Source: a virus. Taken from it: a stretch of DNA of 40,607 nt. The notes below the pieces were generated by a model, which saw nothing but the letters and a program-made list of their open reading frames with translations, had not been told where the DNA came from and did no database searches. Both the position numbers and the translations under genes were made by a program. This document shows, one piece after another, positions 32,278-37,822 of the stretch; the first letter of the stretch is position 1, and the number at the start of each line of letters is the position of its first letter. Where the stretch lies: positions 1-40,607 of the IMG/VR virus record IMGVR_UViG_3300045118_000070; one strand, given 5' to 3'.

Positions 32278-32579
32278 ATATATAATTTTCTAAAGTCGTT
32301 CCATGATGTAAACCTAATTGCCCTATCATCAAGATAAACAGTTGTGTTCGGTTGCTTAACGTTTGTAATTAATACTTCTTTTGAGTATCCGTTTTCCCTT
32401 AGCCATTTTTTCATCATTGGCCAGTCTTCTTTTGGGCGATTGGTTAGGATATAAAAATCATCTAACAATCTTAGTGTTTCAATTGCCCCCTTTTTGGGTT
32501 TGTCAGACCAGGGGTTAGAATTAGTAGGTATTCCCGTTCGGTGTACTATGGTGCCGTCCCAATCACAGGCTATCTTCAT
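32274..32579 (-). CDS. Small HAD phosphatase (GmhB role proposed)
   Basis: About 101 aa from the ATG at 32579: MKIACDWDGTIV carries the catalytic DxDGT, YILTNRPKEDW the Thr motif, and TVYLDDRAIRF the final acidic motif. It is a cap-less minimal HAD, much shorter than typical GmhB (about 190 aa) and without its zinc-binding Cys cluster. Lying between isomerase and kinase it could remove the 7-phosphate from heptose 1,7-bisphosphate; this is inferred from context. Confidence 0.65.
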   Translation of the reverse strand: MKIACDWDGTIVHRTGIPTNSNPWSDKPKKGAIETLRLLDDFYILTNRPKEDWPMMKKWLRENGYSKEVLITNVKQPNTTVYLDDRAIRFTSWNDFRKLYI

Positions 32580-33030
32580 AAAAGTTATCAACAATTGTGC
32601 ATATCTCGTGAATAATTCTCAAATGTTTTTCCTGAACGTATGCCGTAGTTTGTTTTCCGTTTTTAATTGGAAACATCCTCACTTTAATATTCATAATACT
32701 GGCGGTTTTTTCTGCCTCGATACAGTTTTTTGACTTACCAGATGTAGAAAGTATAAAAAGAATATCACCAGCTGATCCAAGAGCCTCAAGTTGCCTAGAA
32801 AATACATATTTGAAATCATCATCATTCCCAATCGCAGTAATAATGCTCGTGTCAGTCGTTAGCGAAATTGCTGGAAGGGCTTTTCTTTTGACAACAAAGT
32901 GTCCAACTAATTCTCCAGCAAAATGTTGCGCCTCAGCCGCTGATCCTCCATTGCCGATTATAAGAATTTTATTTCCTCTTTCAAAACATTCGATAATATC
33001 ACCCGCAAAGTTGCGAGATATGGACAGCAT
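32563..33030 (-). CDS. gmhA: Phosphoheptose isomerase, GmhA-like (SIS domain)
   Basis: The ATG at 33030 (155 aa) lies 7 bases after a -10-like box, so I prefer it to the upstream TTG. The SIS fold shows ILIIGNGGSAAEAQHFAGEL (phosphate-binding NGGSA), AISLTTDTSIITAIGND and ILFILSTSGKSKN; the GHFxxxR and GNDDDF positions agree with GmhA. It converts sedoheptulose-7-phosphate into D-glycero-D-manno-heptose-7-phosphate. It is somewhat shorter than bacterial GmhA (about 190 aa), chiefly at the N-terminus. It is the first gene of the sugar operon. Confidence 0.85.
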   Translation of the reverse strand: MLSISRNFAGDIIECFERGNKILIIGNGGSAAEAQHFAGELVGHFVVKRKALPAISLTTDTSIITAIGNDDDFKYVFSRQLEALGSAGDILFILSTSGKSKNCIEAEKTASIMNIKVRMFPIKNGKQTTAYVQEKHLRIIHEICTIVDNFYEDSL

Positions 33031-33035
33031 TATTG

Positions 33036-33049
33036 ATATTTTAACACAA
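33036..33049 (-). promoter_or_regulatory. Promoter-like element before the heptose operon
   Basis: The minus strand reads TTGTGTTAAAATAT, identical to 17288-17301 before the FkbM-GroEL operon. The extended -10 is followed by the ATG after 7 bases. It overlaps the divergent rightward promoter region at 33054-33082 closely. Confidence 0.5.
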
Positions 33050-33053
33050 TAAT

Positions 33054-33082
33054 TTGACAAGTGTTTTTGATTGTGGTAAATT
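33054..33082 (+). promoter_or_regulatory. Rightward promoter 1
   Basis: TTGACA, 17 bases, TAAATT. The spacer ends TTGTGG, as in the two promoters at 33783 and 35750, giving an extended -10 TGGTAAATT. It is divergent from the heptose operon and separated from its promoter by only a few bases. Confidence 0.65.
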
Positions 33083-33116
33083 ACGAATCACTAATAAATA
33101 AATTAGGAAGCGTTTG

Positions 33117-33200
33117 ATGTTAGTTAGCCTCTTTGGAGGTGTTGTTGTCGCTAACAGCATCAACACCGCTTCCAAAGAGGTTTTTAGTATTAAAATTTGA
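33117..33200 (+). CDS. Possible 27-aa leader peptide or small membrane peptide
   Basis: A short reading frame MLVSLFGGVVVANSINTASK with a hydrophobic start, preceded by AGGAAG about 6 bases from the ATG. It runs through the terminator hairpin 33128-33187. Whether it is translated is uncertain; it may be an accidental reading frame of a short RNA. Confidence 0.3.
   Translation: MLVSLFGGVVVANSINTASKEVFSIKI
33128..33187 (+). terminator. Strong terminator after a short rightward RNA
   Basis: CCTCTTTGGAGGTGTTG (33128-33145) pairs with CAACACC..TCCAAAGAGG (33161-33180) with a 3-base bulge, followed by five T. From promoter 33054-33082 it would bound a transcript of about 100 nt. Confidence 0.75.
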
Positions 33201-33469
33201 ACTGGTGGACAACACAAGTCAAGATTAGCCAGTATAAAATGATGAATCTTGCAACACACTCATGAGAGCCGTTACTTCAAAGCATCGGCAGGGAATGTGT
33301 AAAACACGATCATAGCAGCAAAGATGTGGCTGGATGGTGTACCGTAACAGGGAAGAACATTAACGCTGTTCGGTTTCACAGACACTCTTAGTTCCCCTTG
33401 GGGGGTAGGGGGGACAACACAGCCTTTATCAGGGAATATGCTATACACTGAATACCATATGTTTATTCC
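33201..33469 (+). other. Non-coding stretch, 269 bases
   Basis: No convincing gene is seen on either strand. Visible elements are a GTGTAAAACAC mini-hairpin near 33297, a CTCATGAG palindrome near 33261 and CCCCTTGGGGGG followed by TA and a second G6 tract near 33400. A replication origin, a regulatory RNA or a packaging site would all be possible; nothing decides. Confidence 0.4.
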
Positions 33470-33640
33470 ATGAATATAGAAGAAGAACTACAGAAACTTA
33501 GAATTGAATGGTTGGAAGCAAAAAGAAAAGGAAACCCGGCAAAAATGAAAACTATTGAGTTAAGAGCTAAAGTTCTAAAATTATCGGCGAAACCCGATCC
33601 TTTCAAAGAAATCGAAAATATCTTTATTAGTACAAATTAG
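33470..33640 (+). CDS. Small charged helical protein, 56 aa
   Basis: The product begins MNIEEELQKLRIEWLEAK, is helical and Lys/Glu-rich, and ends FKEIENIFISTN. The frame is clean from ATG to TAG, but no Shine-Dalgarno sequence is visible and the region just upstream is AT-rich (TATACACTGAATACC). Function is unknown. Confidence 0.45.
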   Translation: MNIEEELQKLRIEWLEAKRKGNPAKMKTIELRAKVLKLSAKPDPFKEIENIFISTN

Positions 33641-33782
33641 GTAGTTGGCTCGACTAGCGAGTCTACTTCAGGTTAAACTGTTACTGTCCTCTGTAAAACC
33701 TAAAGCGTACTAATATGGCGGAGTATACTATATCAAACTATACCTGTCAAATATATCCCCATGTAACAGCATTTACAGTCAC

Positions 33783-33811
33783 TTGACAACTACCTTATTT
33801 TGTGGTATACT
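33783..33811 (+). promoter_or_regulatory. Main rightward early promoter
   Basis: TTGACA, 17 bases, TATACT with TGG extended -10. The spacer contains TACC-N9-GGTA, a dyad also present at 35750-35778. It drives the recombination-methylase-small-protein operon. Confidence 0.8.
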
Positions 33812-33831
33812 ACTCCTTAGATCGTTAATAA

Positions 33832-33923
33832 GGGGGAGATGAAAAGGAATAAAGATAACAAACGGGCCGAGCCAATACGCTCTAAAAAATCCCAAACATC
33901 TTGAACTTCTACCTGTCTCCCCC
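33832..33923 (+). promoter_or_regulatory. Long-range stem in the early operon leader
   Basis: GGGGGAGA (33832-33839) is complementary to TCTCCCCC (33916-33923), closing a loop of 76 bases shortly before the ATG at 33939. Inside is a possible 21-aa frame (33839-33904, MKRNKDNKRAEPIRSKKSQT) whose start lies in the stem. It may regulate translation of the first early gene. Confidence 0.45.
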
Positions 33924-33938
33924 AAACATCTAAAATAT

Positions 33939-34556
33939 ATGTCAAACTTTAATCTTGAGGATTACGAAACAGTTAAATCTAGGAAAGAAAGGTTTTACAA
34001 AGATTACCCAGATGGGCGTATTGAAGTAAAACTTTTGAATATAGACTCGGTAATAGACCATGCTGTGTTTCAAGCCAAGTGCTATATGACCGCAGAAGAT
34101 CAAAAAAACAATTGCCCAAGGGGAACTGGATACGCCTTGGAAGTAAGAGACAGAGAACTTTCAGTCAGTCAATCAGGAAAACAGTATGAGTCAATAAATT
34201 ACAGTAGTTGGACTGAAAATTGTGAAGAATCGTCTGTGGGTCGCTGTCTCGATAACGCAGGCTACTCTGGAAACAAAAAACCATCCAAAGAGGAAATGAT
34301 TAAAGTGGGTAGAATGAATGTCGTAATGAAAAATTATGATAATGAGTTGGGTTCTTGTCCTAAATGTGGGAAACCACTCATTAGAGGACTTGCTGGAGGT
34401 AAAAATGTCATTAAATGTTCTACTAATAATTGGGATAGGGTGGCAAAAAAAGCTGTCGGATGCCCATATATAAAGTGGATTACGGAACCCGGAGATGACG
34501 TTCCAGAGACTCCTTATTACGACAAAGAAGAACAACAAGAAGAACCAGATTTTTGA
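33939..34556 (+). CDS. Putative single-strand annealing protein with zinc finger
   Basis: The first gene of the early operon, 205 aa. The part DGRIEVKLLNIDSVIDHAVF through YSSWTENCEESSVGRCLDNA resembles the conserved [EN]xxTSAxGRAL helix seen in Rad52/ERF-like phage annealing proteins. The C-terminus has a four-Cys zinc ribbon (GSCPKCGKPL, VIKCSTN, VGCPYIKW) and an acidic tail. It may anneal or protect single-stranded DNA, and the nearby RusA-like gene fits a recombination role. The family call is tentative. Confidence 0.5.
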   Translation: MSNFNLEDYETVKSRKERFYKDYPDGRIEVKLLNIDSVIDHAVFQAKCYMTAEDQKNNCPRGTGYALEVRDRELSVSQSGKQYESINYSSWTENCEESSVGRCLDNAGYSGNKKPSKEEMIKVGRMNVVMKNYDNELGSCPKCGKPLIRGLAGGKNVIKCSTNNWDRVAKKAVGCPYIKWITEPGDDVPETPYYDKEEQQEEPDF

Positions 34557-34557
34557 T

Positions 34558-34836
34558 ATGACTAAACAAACTGATGGGTGGGAGGAAAGATTTAAGAAAG
34601 AGTTTAAATATTCAGAACTTTGGGATTCTGAATGGATTAAAAAACCAGTGATGAAGTTTATAGAATCTGAACTTACTACCCAACGCCAACAGACCATAGA
34701 GGAGTGTATAAAGGCCATTAAAGAGGTCGAAAACTTTAGAGAATACTCGCCAAGAACTGATACCTTTGGAGATGGATGGAATGAACATAAAGCCCAATCC
34801 ACCGAGGCGTTATTAAAACTAAAGGAAAGTAAGTGA
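34558..34836 (+). CDS. Small acidic protein with QSTEAL tail, 92 aa
   Basis: I use the ATG at 34558, directly after the previous stop. The helical protein has RQQTIEECIKAIKEVENF, a GDGWNEHK turn and the C-terminal AQSTEALLKLKESK. The same IEEC..GDGW..QSTEAL frame occurs at 36917-37141, and a related tail ends the MT-A70 protein. Function is unknown. Confidence 0.65.
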   Translation: MTKQTDGWEERFKKEFKYSELWDSEWIKKPVMKFIESELTTQRQQTIEECIKAIKEVENFREYSPRTDTFGDGWNEHKAQSTEALLKLKESK

Positions 34837-35402
34837 AAAAATATCAAATAATCTATGCCGACCCGCCCTGGAATGTAAAAAGAGGACCAGACTGGAACAG
34901 TAATGGTCCAAGCAATCCACTTCCATATCCAACAATGACCATAAAAGATATTAAAGAACTTCCTGTTAAAAACATAACAGAAAAAAACGCCTATCTTTTT
35001 CTTTGGGTAATAAACAAATATATTCCGCAAGCATATGAAATAGCAAAAGAGTGGGGGTTCAGTCCCTCATGCTTGATAACTTGGTGTAAACCAAGACACG
35101 GTATCGGAATTGGTGGAACTTTTGTGCAGACAACTGAACATTTACTTTTTGCTAGGAGGGGTGTCAAAAAAGCTAACAAGCGAATAGACACAACCTGGTT
35201 TGAGCACAAGAGATTAAAGCACAGTGAAAAACCTAATTTTTTCAGGAAAATGATTGAAGATGTTGGTGGTTGTGGAATAGAGTTATTTGCCAGAGAAAAA
35301 ACAGATGGTTGGGATGTTTGGGGAAATGAAGTGGAGAGTGATATAGAACTACCAATTCAATCCACCGTGGCATTGAGATTATTAAGTGAGGAAAGAGAAT
35401 GA
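34833..35402 (+). CDS. MT-A70 family N6-adenine methyltransferase
   Basis: The 189-aa protein begins with GTG at 34833, overlapping the previous stop. The catalytic motif DPPW is at residues 10-13 (IIYADPPWNVKRG), followed by PYPTMTIKDI, AYLFLWVINKYI, the TTEHLLFARRG strand and the ELFAREKTDGWDVWGNEV end typical of the family. It methylates adenine N6 in DNA (or RNA), probably masking phage DNA from restriction. The C-terminal IQSTVALRLLSEERE is an extra tail shared with two small proteins. Confidence 0.85.
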   Translation: MKKYQIIYADPPWNVKRGPDWNSNGPSNPLPYPTMTIKDIKELPVKNITEKNAYLFLWVINKYIPQAYEIAKEWGFSPSCLITWCKPRHGIGIGGTFVQTTEHLLFARRGVKKANKRIDTTWFEHKRLKHSEKPNFFRKMIEDVGGCGIELFAREKTDGWDVWGNEVESDIELPIQSTVALRLLSEERE

Positions 35403-35584
35403 CCAAATCACAAAAAGTTAGATTCTTAATTAGACAACACTGGGTCGCAGACGAGTCAGACTTGACCTGTGAACAATACTACGAAGAAAAGATGGATAAG
35501 TATATCGAGTATTTAGTAGCTAAACTTAGGGAAAAAGAAGCTTTCATGGAAGATATTAAAGAATTAGCAAAAGAAACGGAATAA
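35399..35584 (+). CDS. Hypothetical helical protein, 61 aa
   Basis: The product begins MTKSQKVRFLIRQHWVADES and has a Tyr/Glu-rich helix (YYEEKMDKYIEYLVAKLREK). Overlap with the methyltransferase stop (ATGA) supports translation. No function recognised. Confidence 0.55.
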   Translation: MTKSQKVRFLIRQHWVADESDLTCEQYYEEKMDKYIEYLVAKLREKEAFMEDIKELAKETE

Positions 35585-35591
35585 AAACAAT

Positions 35592-35753
35592 ATGAAGTAC
35601 ACCGCGATTCAAAAAACAAAAACCATCTATTTACTTGACCGCCACCTAGACGCTCTTAAAAAATTGGCAAAATTCCAGGAAACATCTCAGTCAAGAGTTA
35701 TTAGAGATTTAATTGATAGGGCAGTTGGTTATAAACCCAAACTTGATGCTTGA
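35592..35753 (+). CDS. Ribbon-helix-helix transcription regulator, 53 aa
   Basis: The product has a short beta strand (QKTKTIYLLDRHLDALKKLA) followed by the helix-turn-helix arrangement SQSRVIRDLIDRAVGY. This is the Arc/CopG-type fold, which binds DNA as a dimer through the strand. Its stop codon overlaps the -35 box of the next promoter. The TACC-N9-GGTA dyads inside both early promoters are natural operator candidates, suggesting autoregulation of the early block. Confidence 0.65.
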   Translation: MKYTAIQKTKTIYLLDRHLDALKKLAKFQETSQSRVIRDLIDRAVGYKPKLDA

Positions 35754-35778
35754 CATATACCTTATTGTGTGGTATACT
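35750..35778 (+). promoter_or_regulatory. Second early promoter, leaderless
   Basis: TTGACA, 17 bases, TATACT; spacer TATACCTTATTGTGTGG contains TATACC-N9-GGTATA. The -10 ends 6 bases before the ATG at 35785, so the transcript would begin at or next to the start codon. Confidence 0.75.
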
Positions 35779-35784
35779 TAAGAC

Positions 35785-36048
35785 ATGAAATCAACTTACG
35801 ACATTAAAGGAGACCAAATATTCGATATCTTAACTGCCGGGATGAACTCCGTTTACTCTGATGAGATGAATGACGTAGAGGCAGACCAACTTCTATTTGA
35901 ATTAAAGAATGAGTTTGTGAATAAACTTTATGATTTTGAGAATCTATTAGTGGAGTTTAGAAATGACCTTCGCGAAGTACAAAACCTCAAAGACTCTGTC
36001 TCAGACGCACTTAAACCTGCAAACAACTTTGAACAAATAACTTTTTAA
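35785..36048 (+). CDS. Hypothetical acidic protein, 87 aa (leaderless mRNA)
   Basis: The acidic helical protein (MKSTYDIKGDQIFDILTAGM, LLFELKNEFVNKLYDFENLL) has no known motif. It has its own strong promoter immediately upstream and is followed by the structured RNA at 36062-36133. Dedicated expression under a probable RHH operator suggests an early host-takeover or regulatory factor. Confidence 0.55.
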   Translation: MKSTYDIKGDQIFDILTAGMNSVYSDEMNDVEADQLLFELKNEFVNKLYDFENLLVEFRNDLREVQNLKDSVSDALKPANNFEQITF

Positions 36049-36061
36049 CATTTTACACAAT

Positions 36062-36133
36062 TGCCTGGGAGCTCCTAACTAGCTCCCGGACAAGTTAGGC
36101 TGGGAGGGTGACTGGTAACTGCCCCTCCAGGCA
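36062..36133 (+). ncRNA. Compact pseudoknotted RNA element
   Basis: All pairs are Watson-Crick: outer stem 36062-36066 with 36129-36133; stem I GGGAGCT 36067-36073 with AGCTCCC 36081-36087; its entire 7-nt loop CCTAACT 36074-36080 with AGTTAGG 36093-36099; stem II 36103-36108 with 36123-36128. Helices abut without spacers. The AGTTA strand can also pair with TAACT (36116-36120) in loop II, so two states are possible. It lies 50 bases before the transglycosylase gene. It may be a riboswitch, a stability element or a processed RNA. Confidence 0.55.
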
Positions 36134-36183
36134 TGCTGGATTAAACACTCTCTCGGCCTATCCATTAAAAGTTAAAAACTAAA

Positions 36184-36678
36184 ATGAGAAAATACACAAA
36201 AAGAGATAAGAGATACTGGAATGGCGACCACTATCTCGACCTACTTGGCTACTTATTCCTGATACTGTTGGCAACCCTAATGTTCATCGCTTGGATGAAC
36301 CGCTCTACAAAGTTGGTTAGCCCAATATTCAATCCCACCCCCGAAGTCAGAGCTTATGAGGTCTTTATCCCTTGCGAGAAGGGTGTCGCAGAGTATCTTG
36401 AGTGCCGAGTGATAGCAGGTGACATTACCGAAAAAGAGGGGAAAACAATGTTGGCTATTGCTAAGGCTGAGTCGAACCTGAAAGAAAGAGCTACTAACCG
36501 CAAAAGTACGGCTAGGGGTATATACCAGATAATTGCAGGAACTTGGTACAACTACGATTGTGTTGGGGACAAGTACGACTGGAAGGACAACACAAACTGC
36601 GCCATTAAAATCATGCACCGCTCAGGATTCACCCCTTGGGAGGTTTACAACAACGGAAGTTATAGAAAATATCTATGA
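36184..36678 (+). CDS. Membrane-anchored lytic transglycosylase-like protein
   Basis: In 164 aa, a basic cytoplasmic N-terminus and a membrane helix (LLGYLFLILLATLMFIAWM, residues about 21-40) precede an SLT-like domain with AIAKAESNLKERATN (catalytic Glu), STARGIYQIIAGTWYNY and NCAIKIMHRSGFTPWEVY. These enzymes cleave peptidoglycan glycan strands. It lies in the early block, not with the late lysis genes, and is preceded by a structured RNA. A role in superinfection control or envelope remodelling is possible. Confidence 0.7.
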   Translation: MRKYTKRDKRYWNGDHYLDLLGYLFLILLATLMFIAWMNRSTKLVSPIFNPTPEVRAYEVFIPCEKGVAEYLECRVIAGDITEKEGKTMLAIAKAESNLKERATNRKSTARGIYQIIAGTWYNYDCVGDKYDWKDNTNCAIKIMHRSGFTPWEVYNNGSYRKYL

Positions 36679-36782
36679 TAGAAACATTTATAGTCATCAC
36701 TTTCGTGCTTATATTATTTGGTGTATTTGCCAAAGGGTTAGTTGATGAAATATTCAGAGACCAAGAAGAGTTAGATAAATAA
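36675..36782 (+). CDS. Tiny membrane protein, 35 aa
   Basis: ATGA overlap with the transglycosylase stop. One hydrophobic helix (FIVITFVLILFGVFAKGLV) with an acidic C-terminus (DEIFRDQEELDK). Possible partner of the transglycosylase (holin or regulator). Confidence 0.6.
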   Translation: MIETFIVITFVLILFGVFAKGLVDEIFRDQEELDK

Positions 36783-36920
36783 ATGATACAAATACGAAAA
36801 CTAGAAAAATGTGCCGAATGTGGGGAGTTGTACCCAAGGTGTAAATCTCTAGTCTGCGAGGACTGCAAGATTAAAAAAGAAAAACATAAAAGGTATTTAA
36901 GAATTAAAAATAGAAAATGA
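36783..36920 (+). CDS. Zinc-finger-like small protein, 45 aa
   Basis: Starts on the base after the previous stop. Cys pairs EKCAECGEL and PRCKSLVCEDCKIKKEK suggest a four-Cys zinc site, and the C-terminus is Lys-rich. Possibly nucleic-acid-binding. The stop overlaps the next ATG. Confidence 0.55.
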   Translation: MIQIRKLEKCAECGELYPRCKSLVCEDCKIKKEKHKRYLRIKNRK

Positions 36921-37141
36921 CAAGAGACGAACTCATTAAAAATATTCTTGACACTCACCGCCAAGAGGTCATAGAGGAGTGTGTAGCAGCACTACCAAAG
37001 AAAGTAAGTGAAGGAGACGGATGGGATATGTTGGGTGATGAAAGTTGTTGTCCGGGAGATGATTGTGCCTTTGGATTTAACCAAGCCATCTCCCAATCCA
37101 CCGAGGCGTTGAGATTATTAAAAATTAAACAAGACGAATGA
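36917..37141 (+). CDS. Small Cys-rich protein with QSTEAL tail, 74 aa
   Basis: Paralogous in layout to 34558-34836: HRQEVIEECVAALPKK, EGDGWDM, a Cys cluster (ESCCPGDDCAFGF) and the SQSTEALRLLKIKQDE tail. The underlying DNA shares a 19-base identical stretch with the other gene (37092-37110 and 34793-34811). Unknown function. Confidence 0.6.
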   Translation: MTRDELIKNILDTHRQEVIEECVAALPKKVSEGDGWDMLGDESCCPGDDCAFGFNQAISQSTEALRLLKIKQDE

Positions 37142-37398
37142 AACTAAAATATCGTTTTCCATATTCAGATGAAAATGGCCTCTGTCATGATTGCGGGGTG
37201 TTACCAGGGCAGTGGCATCACGATGGGTGTGATGTCGAGAAGTGTCCATTCACCGAATTTCAAAGATTGATTTGCGACTGTGGAGGGTGTGGCAAATTAG
37301 GTTTAACTGAAAAAATTCCGTTTGGGTTTGAAGAAACGACAGTTAGGGAAATGGCTATTAAGGGGGATAAAATTACCAACCTAAAAGAAGAAAAATGA
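37138..37398 (+). CDS. Cys/His-rich small protein, 86 aa
   Basis: Cys and His are spaced as HDCGVLPGQWHHDGCDVEKC then CDCGGCGKLG. The H-D-C-G-V..G..HH..GC..E.CP pattern is a known small phage zinc-ribbon style. ATGA overlaps on both sides. Function unknown. Confidence 0.6.
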   Translation: MKLKYRFPYSDENGLCHDCGVLPGQWHHDGCDVEKCPFTEFQRLICDCGGCGKLGLTEKIPFGFEETTVREMAIKGDKITNLKEEK

Positions 37399-37694
37399 CC
37401 AACACAGAACTCCGCCAAGAATTTGAGGAGAAATTTTGTCAAGATGACTGTGGCAGAAGTGTTAAAGAGTTTCAGGGTAATTGGCAAGAAATAAATTTAT
37501 ATGCGGAAGATGTCTGGTCTTGGTTTGAGTCTAAACTAGAGGAGGTGAGGGGGGAAGAAATACAGAAAATAAAGAATAATATTGGTTTCCTGCGACAATG
37601 GATAAACGAGAAACCAAACAATAAATTAGTAACTAATCACGATATAGAAGAATGGCTATTAAAGTTTAATCCGCAGAAAGGAAATAAAAAATGA
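37395..37694 (+). CDS. Hypothetical helical protein, 99 aa
   Basis: Begins MTNTELRQEFEEKFCQDDCG and has W-rich helices (AEDVWSWFESKLEEV) with a Lys-rich end. It fits the group of small host-interaction proteins in this block. Not recognised. Confidence 0.55.
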   Translation: MTNTELRQEFEEKFCQDDCGRSVKEFQGNWQEINLYAEDVWSWFESKLEEVRGEEIQKIKNNIGFLRQWINEKPNNKLVTNHDIEEWLLKFNPQKGNKK

Positions 37695-37816
37695 ACAGGG
37701 TTAAAATGCTTGGCAAAATAATATGTTTTCTGTTCGGACACCCTCCCGGAGGTAACATCTATGTCCTTGGTATGGATACTTTTTGTCCAAGGTGTGGAAG
37801 GAGGAATCTGCCATAA
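37691..37816 (+). CDS. DUF1660-like zinc-ribbon protein, 41 aa
   Basis: The short product reads ICFLFGHPPGG and ends FCPRCGRRNLP: one Cys-x4-His followed by Cys-x2-Cys. This resembles small phage proteins of the DUF1660 type. Its function is unknown. ATGA overlap with the previous gene. Confidence 0.55.
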   Translation: MNRVKMLGKIICFLFGHPPGGNIYVLGMDTFCPRCGRRNLP

Positions 37817-37822
37817 CCACAT

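Noticed and set aside
33041-33259. 72-aa minus-strand frame over the terminator near 33.1 kb
   Set aside because: It covers a promoter and terminator hairpin, has no ribosome site and no family resemblance.
33201-33780. tRNA, integrase attachment site or CRISPR array in the non-coding gap
   Set aside because: No cloverleaf with a TTCRANY loop, no integrase gene anywhere and no regularly spaced repeats.
34191-35030. 279-aa minus-strand frame opposite the annealing protein and methyltransferase
   Set aside because: Phe/Ser/Ile-rich antisense translation of well-supported plus-strand genes; no start signal or motif.
36062-36133. Pistol ribozyme
   Set aside because: The loop pseudoknot is similar in idea, but the segment joining stem I to the pseudoknot strand is 5 bases and the second helix arrangement differs.
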